DNA of 7,303 bases from a bacterium. GTDB taxonomy: Bacteria > Patescibacteria > Paceibacteria > UBA9973. A model generated the notes under the pieces. That model did not search any database and was not told where the DNA came from. It saw only the letters and a program-made list of their open reading frames with translations. Every line of letters begins with the position of its first letter. Position 1 is the first letter of the stretch. The stretch spans positions 1 to 7,303 of the forward strand of contig JAKALG010000036.1 in NCBI GenBank assembly GCA_021813235.1, given 5' to 3'. Position numbers and translations under genes: made by a program. Positions 4,345-7,303 of this stretch are shown in pieces.

Positions 4345-4923
4345 ATGACAAATAAATTAAAAATCTCTTCTCTAGTTTTAGTTCTTGGCCTTATGCTCTT
4401 CGGTGGGACAGTATTTGCACAAACAAATACAAGTGGAACTTCTACTGATAGCACAAGCAATACAACAACTACCACCACAATCACTACTTCTAGAAAAGAT
4501 TATCTAGCCAATGCTAAAGCTACACGTGTATCCGCAGTGAAAGCAGCTCAAGATGCATTAAAGACTGCTAATGGAGATGCCAAGACTACCTATCAGGCAG
4601 CTCTTAAAGACTACAGAACAAGTCTAACTACTTATACTTCTGCAATAAAGGCAGCTAGGACTACATATCTAGCAGCTCTTAAAGATGCTAAAGCAAATAC
4701 AGATAAGACAGCTAAGGCTGGAGCTATAACAGCAGCTAAAACAGCTTATCAAGGAGCTTTGAATGACGCAAAAACAACCAAAGCTTCTGCTCTTGCTACT
4801 TATAAAGCAGCAAAGACAGCTTATCAAACTGCATTAAAGGCTAATGCAAAGACAGAAACAGCAGCAGTTAAAACTGCTTGGAGTGATTATAGAGCAACTG
4901 TAAAATCTGCTCCTAAAAAATAA
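4345..4923 (+). CDS. Secreted basic Ala/Lys/Thr-rich repeat protein
   Basis: A 192-aa exported protein. Residues 1-25 form a Sec signal peptide: basic N-terminus MTNKLK, hydrophobic core SSLVLVLGLMLFGG, likely cleavage after VFA. Residues 26-49 are a Ser/Thr-rich linker with a run of threonines. Residues 50-192 are Ala, Lys and Thr rich, lack Pro (until the end) and Cys, and are predicted helical, with aromatic residues spaced by 7 (Y83, Y90, Y97; Y153, Y160) as in coiled coils. Four imperfect copies of a 15-16-residue unit recur every 25-27 residues. The mature protein is strongly basic. No enzyme motif or anchor is seen, so it may bind nucleic acid, acidic polymers or the cell surface. It is monocistronic, with a terminator at 4945-4975. 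There is no Shine-Dalgarno. Confidence 0.85.
   Translation: MTNKLKISSLVLVLGLMLFGGTVFAQTNTSGTSTDSTSNTTTTTTITTSRKDYLANAKATRVSAVKAAQDALKTANGDAKTTYQAALKDYRTSLTTYTSAIKAARTTYLAALKDAKANTDKTAKAGAITAAKTAYQGALNDAKTTKASALATYKAAKTAYQTALKANAKTETAAVKTAWSDYRATVKSAPKK
4576..4854 (+). repeat. Four imperfect coding repeats in the secreted protein
   Basis: Protein-level units at residues 78-93 (DAKTTYQAALKDYRTS), 103-118 (AARTTYLAALKDAKAN), 130-145 (AAKTAYQGALNDAKTT) and 155-170 (AAKTAYQTALKANAKT). The shared pattern is A-K/R-T-x-Y-x-x-A-L-x-x, with periods of 25, 27 and 25 residues. A degenerate copy (AVKTAWSDYRATV) follows at 174. The DNA copies have diverged, which points to old internal duplication. Confidence 0.75.
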
Positions 4924-4944
4924 TTAATTGACTTAATTATTTAT

Positions 4945-4975
4945 AAAAAACACCACTTTTTATGTGGTGTTTTTT
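4945..4975 (+). terminator. Rho-independent terminator after the secreted repeat protein
   Basis: CACCAC (4951-4956) pairs with GTGGTG (4964-4969). The flanking A6 (4945-4950) and T6 (4970-4975) extend the stem to 12 bp and provide the T tract. The loop is TTTTTAT. The A and T runs on both sides mean it could work in both directions. Confidence 0.93.
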
Positions 4976-4976
4976 A

Positions 4977-4985
4977 TGTTATACT
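4977..4985 (+). promoter_or_regulatory. Extended -10 promoter of the macA-macB operon, fused to the upstream terminator
   Basis: TGTTATACT is a TGn-TATACT extended -10 that begins 2 nt after the terminator's T tract. The -35 position (4957-4962) falls in the terminator loop. The ATG at 4996 is 10 nt after the -10, which gives a leader of about 4 nt and no Shine-Dalgarno. Confidence 0.6.
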
Positions 4986-4995
4986 ACCTCCTAAT

Positions 4996-6549
4996 ATGCA
5001 AAAAGTAAAAAATATATGGTTAAAAATAAAAAGTTGGTCGCTCCGCAAAAAGATATTATACGGGATAGTCTTAATCGTTTTAATTTTTATAGGATATTCA
5101 ATCTTAAAACCAAAGGACAATAGTGCCAATATTACCACTGATACAGTTAAATTAATGAATTTAAAGCAAACTGTACTCGCGACTGGCCAAGTCACTTCAA
5201 ATACAGATCTTAATTTATCATTTTCTACTACTGGAGTTGTTCGTTCTCTAAAAGTAAATGTAGGAGATACAGTAAAGGCTGGACAGATTTTAGCAACCCT
5301 AGACCAAGGTAATGAACTCGCATCGCTTACACAAGCCCGTGGAGCTGTCGCGGCAGCACAAGCCAAATATCAAGGCATTTTAGATGGTGCTTCTAGTGAA
5401 GAAATAAAGTTATCACAGCTGGCACTTGATAACGCAAAACGAGATTATGACAGAGTAAAAGCGCAACAAGACATTCTTGTAAATAATGCTTATAACAACT
5501 TATTAAATTCTAGTCCAGAAGCTGTGCCAAATAGAGGAAGTAGTGACTATACAGCTCCAACAATAAGTGGAAATTATTCTAAGGGAGTAGAAGGAAAAAT
5601 AACTATCTCAATTTATTACACTGGAAATGGGCTCACTTTCAGTGTCGGAGGAATAGCCTCAGGTAACGGGCTCGTGACGACAACCACTCCGCAAGCTATC
5701 GGAGATTCTGGATTATTTATAACATTTCCAAGCAACACTTCTTCTAATGTCACGGAATGGATAATAAATATCCCGAACAAACAAGCTCCCGACTATTTGA
5801 CTAATTATAATGCTTATCAAGCAGCACTGAAAGCACAGGATTCTGCTTTAGGCACAGCTCAAGCTTTAATAGATCAACGCACAGCCGAGCTCACCTTGAA
5901 GGAAGCTCAAGCCCGTCAATCTGATATAGATTTAGCCAAAGCAAATATTTTGTCTGCACAAGGGCAACTAGAATCTGCTAGTGTAAATTTTGAACACACA
6001 ATTCTTCGTGCTCCTGCCAATGGAACAATCACTAAAGTTGATATTAAAATCGGCGAGCTTGCACAAGCTTTGAAAGATATTATGACTCTTCAAGATGTCA
6101 ATAATGTATATCTAGAAGCAAATATAAATGAAGCGAATATTACCAGTATCAAACTAGGTGCATCCGTTGATATTACTTTTGATGCATTTAATACCGATCA
6201 AATATTTAAAGGTATAATAATGAAAATAGACCCATCTTCCACCATTATTTCTGGTGTAGTAAATTATAAAATCACTGCTAACATCTTAAATGCGCCAGAT
6301 CTTCGTCCAGGGATGACAGCAAATATGACTATCTTGGTTGGAGAGAAAAATAATATTTTGGTAGTACCTTCTCGGGCAATTCTAAAAGATAAAACTGGAG
6401 TGAAAACTATTCGTTTAGTGACAAATACTAAAAACAAAGATTATAAAGAAGTAGAAATATCTACTGGTATGGAAGGTGACGGGGGAATGACAGAGGTATT
6501 GACAGGTCTTACAGAGGGAGACGAGATTGTGACTCTCATAAAAAAATAA
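4996..6549 (+). CDS. MacA/HlyD-family periplasmic-adaptor-like subunit of an ABC exporter, with beta-rich hairpin insert
   Basis: A 517-aa membrane-fusion-type adaptor. It has a short basic cytoplasmic N-terminus, one transmembrane helix (about residues 20-37) and an extracytoplasmic body. The first lipoyl half is about 72-105 (G-V-V-R-S-L-K-V-N-V-G-D-T-V-K-A-G-Q-I-L). Coiled-coil helix 1 is about 106-165, helix 2 about 271-335, and the second lipoyl half about 336-358 (L-R-A-P-A-N-G-T-I-T). A beta-barrel follows to about 450 (with L-R-P-G-M-T-A-N), then a membrane-proximal domain (VVPSRAIL onward). Between the hairpin helices, residues about 166-270 form a Gly/Ser/Thr-rich, probably beta-sheet insert not found in standard MacA. 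The gene lies 3 nt before the ATPase. In a bacterium without an outer membrane it cannot dock to TolC, so it may act as an extracellular chaperone or gate. Family call is firm; substrate unknown. Confidence 0.9.
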   Translation: MQKVKNIWLKIKSWSLRKKILYGIVLIVLIFIGYSILKPKDNSANITTDTVKLMNLKQTVLATGQVTSNTDLNLSFSTTGVVRSLKVNVGDTVKAGQILATLDQGNELASLTQARGAVAAAQAKYQGILDGASSEEIKLSQLALDNAKRDYDRVKAQQDILVNNAYNNLLNSSPEAVPNRGSSDYTAPTISGNYSKGVEGKITISIYYTGNGLTFSVGGIASGNGLVTTTTPQAIGDSGLFITFPSNTSSNVTEWIINIPNKQAPDYLTNYNAYQAALKAQDSALGTAQALIDQRTAELTLKEAQARQSDIDLAKANILSAQGQLESASVNFEHTILRAPANGTITKVDIKIGELAQALKDIMTLQDVNNVYLEANINEANITSIKLGASVDITFDAFNTDQIFKGIIMKIDPSSTIISGVVNYKITANILNAPDLRPGMTANMTILVGEKNNILVVPSRAILKDKTGVKTIRLVTNTKNKDYKEVEISTGMEGDGGMTEVLTGLTEGDEIVTLIKK

Positions 6550-6552
6550 AAA

Positions 6553-7263
6553 ATGTTAATACAACTTAAAAATATAAAAAAAGAATACGACAATGGTGGC
6601 GTTGTTACTAAAGTTCTCCGAGGAGTAAGCCTAGATGTAGAAGAAGGAGAATTTTTGGCTATCATGGGGCCGTCTGGGTCTGGTAAATCTACCTTGATGC
6701 ATATCATTGGTTTTCTTGATCGTGCGACAGATGGCACTTATCTTTTTGATAATGAAAATATAAAAGAATTTACTGATGATGAACTTGCTTATATCCGTAA
6801 TGAAAGAATAGGCTTCGTATTTCAATCTTTTAATCTTCTTGCTCGTACGACCGTCTTGGATAATGTGATTCTTCCATTGACTTATAGTAAAAAGAAAAAT
6901 CATGTAGAATTAGCAACTAAAGCACTTGAAGCAGTGGGGTTATCTAATAGATTAAATTTTTTATCTAATCAAATTTCTGGTGGACAGAAACAACGTGTTG
7001 CTATCGCTCGAGCTCTAGTCTGCGACCCAAAAGTTATTTTTGCTGATGAACCGACAGGAAACCTAGATTCAAAAAGTGGTGCGACTGTTATGAATATATT
7101 GGGGCGTTTAAATGAAGAAGGACGTACCATCATATTGGTAACCCATGATAGGACAGTGGCAGAACATGCTCATCGTATCATCACCATCAGAGATGGAGAA
7201 ATCGTTTCTGATGAAAAAAATGCAAATCCAAAAAAGAGTGAAATGATAGAAGATGAATCATAG
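6553..7263 (+). CDS. ABC transporter ATP-binding protein, MacB/LolD type
   Basis: A 236-aa nucleotide-binding subunit powering the adaptor-linked exporter at the cytoplasmic face of the membrane. Motifs in order: Walker [10 protein letters not shown] (residues 39-47), Q-loop F-Q-S-F-N-L-L (Q91), signature ISGGQKQR (141-148, I in place of the common L), Walker B VIFADEP (161-167, catalytic E166), D-loop G-N-L-D and H-loop V-T-H-D (H198). The F-Q-S-F-N-L-L and A-D-E-P-T-G-N-L-D wording is typical of the MacB/LolD/FtsE group. Length is standard, with a short acidic/lysine tail. It begins 3 nt after the adaptor stop and is followed 2 nt later by the putative permease, so the three form one operon. 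There is no Shine-Dalgarno; translation is probably coupled. Confidence 0.95.
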   Translation: MLIQLKNIKKEYDNGGVVTKVLRGVSLDVEEGEFLAIMGPSGSGKSTLMHIIGFLDRATDGTYLFDNENIKEFTDDELAYIRNERIGFVFQSFNLLARTTVLDNVILPLTYSKKKNHVELATKALEAVGLSNRLNFLSNQISGGQKQRVAIARALVCDPKVIFADEPTGNLDSKSGATVMNILGRLNEEGRTIILVTHDRTVAEHAHRIITIRDGEIVSDEKNANPKKSEMIEDES

Positions 7264-7265
7264 TT

Positions 7266-7303
7266 ATGGTGCACTTTTCAAAAAATATAAAAACTGTCAT
7301 AAA
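7266..7303 (+). CDS. Start of the MacB-type permease, truncated by window edge
   Basis: An open frame begins at ATG 7266, 2 nt after the ATPase stop, and runs to the end of the window: M-V-H-F-S-K-N-I-K-T-V-I. The pattern F-S-x-N-I-K-x-x-I/L is usual at the N-terminus of MacB/FtsX-type permeases, just before the first membrane helix. The GTG at 7269 is an alternative start. Only 12 complete codons are visible, so the call rests mostly on operon order (adaptor, ATPase, permease). Confidence 0.65.
   Translation, partial: MVHFSKNIKTVI

Noticed and set aside
1..7303. Recoded TGA (Gly) as in some CPR lineages
   Set aside because: TGA closes three frames (2877, 3917, 4287), and none of the recognised genes contains an in-frame TGA.
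1..7303. CRISPR array, transposase, integrase or restriction genes
   Set aside because: No regularly spaced direct repeats of CRISPR size and no such protein motifs were found. The repeats at 4576-4854 are coding repeats.

Overview
The window looks like a chromosomal segment of a low-GC, gene-dense bacterium with many small proteins, most likely a member of the Candidate Phyla Radiation (Patescibacteria, Parcubacteria/Paceibacteria-like). This placement is an inference. It rests on a DnaX lacking the usual zinc module, a 100-residue MscL, genes with almost no Shine-Dalgarno sequences, and a MacA-like adaptor of a type that has a beta-rich insert and no evident outer-membrane partner. TGA is used as a stop (2875-2877, 3915-3917, 4285-4287) and no gene is interrupted by in-frame TGA, so the standard bacterial code fits and the TGA=Gly code of some CPR lineages does not.

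Layout, all genes on the + strand. 1-950: 3' part of dnaX, followed 7 nt later by tRNA-Gln(UUG) (958-1028). 1029-1640: a short CTTCG-rich spacer and promoter, then two small membrane proteins (53 and 98 aa). 1692-2101: a roughly 110-nt inverted-repeat element whose right end runs into the start codon of mscL. 2124-2691: a self-contained transcription unit with a near-consensus promoter, the only strong Shine-Dalgarno in the window, a 139-aa protein with a faint cold-shock/OB-fold resemblance, and a clear terminator. 2702-2989: two overlapping gene remnants, an internally deleted HAD phosphatase and a 3'-truncated Nudix-like ORF. 3002-4287: three overlapping genes (DUF1003-like membrane protein, ECF-type sigma factor, small membrane protein that is probably its anti-sigma factor). 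4345-4975: a secreted, highly basic Ala/Lys/Thr repeat protein with its own terminator. 4977-7303: a MacAB-type export operon made of adaptor, ATPase and the first codons of the permease.

Functionally, most of the window concerns the cell envelope: a mechanosensitive channel, small membrane proteins, an envelope-stress-like sigma/anti-sigma pair, an exported repeat protein and an ABC export system. The sigma module may sense the envelope and act on neighbouring envelope genes, but no sequence evidence here proves that link. A repeated theme is -10 elements (often with an upstream TG) placed very close to start codons, implying short-leader or leaderless mRNAs, in contrast to the one gene with a long leader and a strong Shine-Dalgarno.
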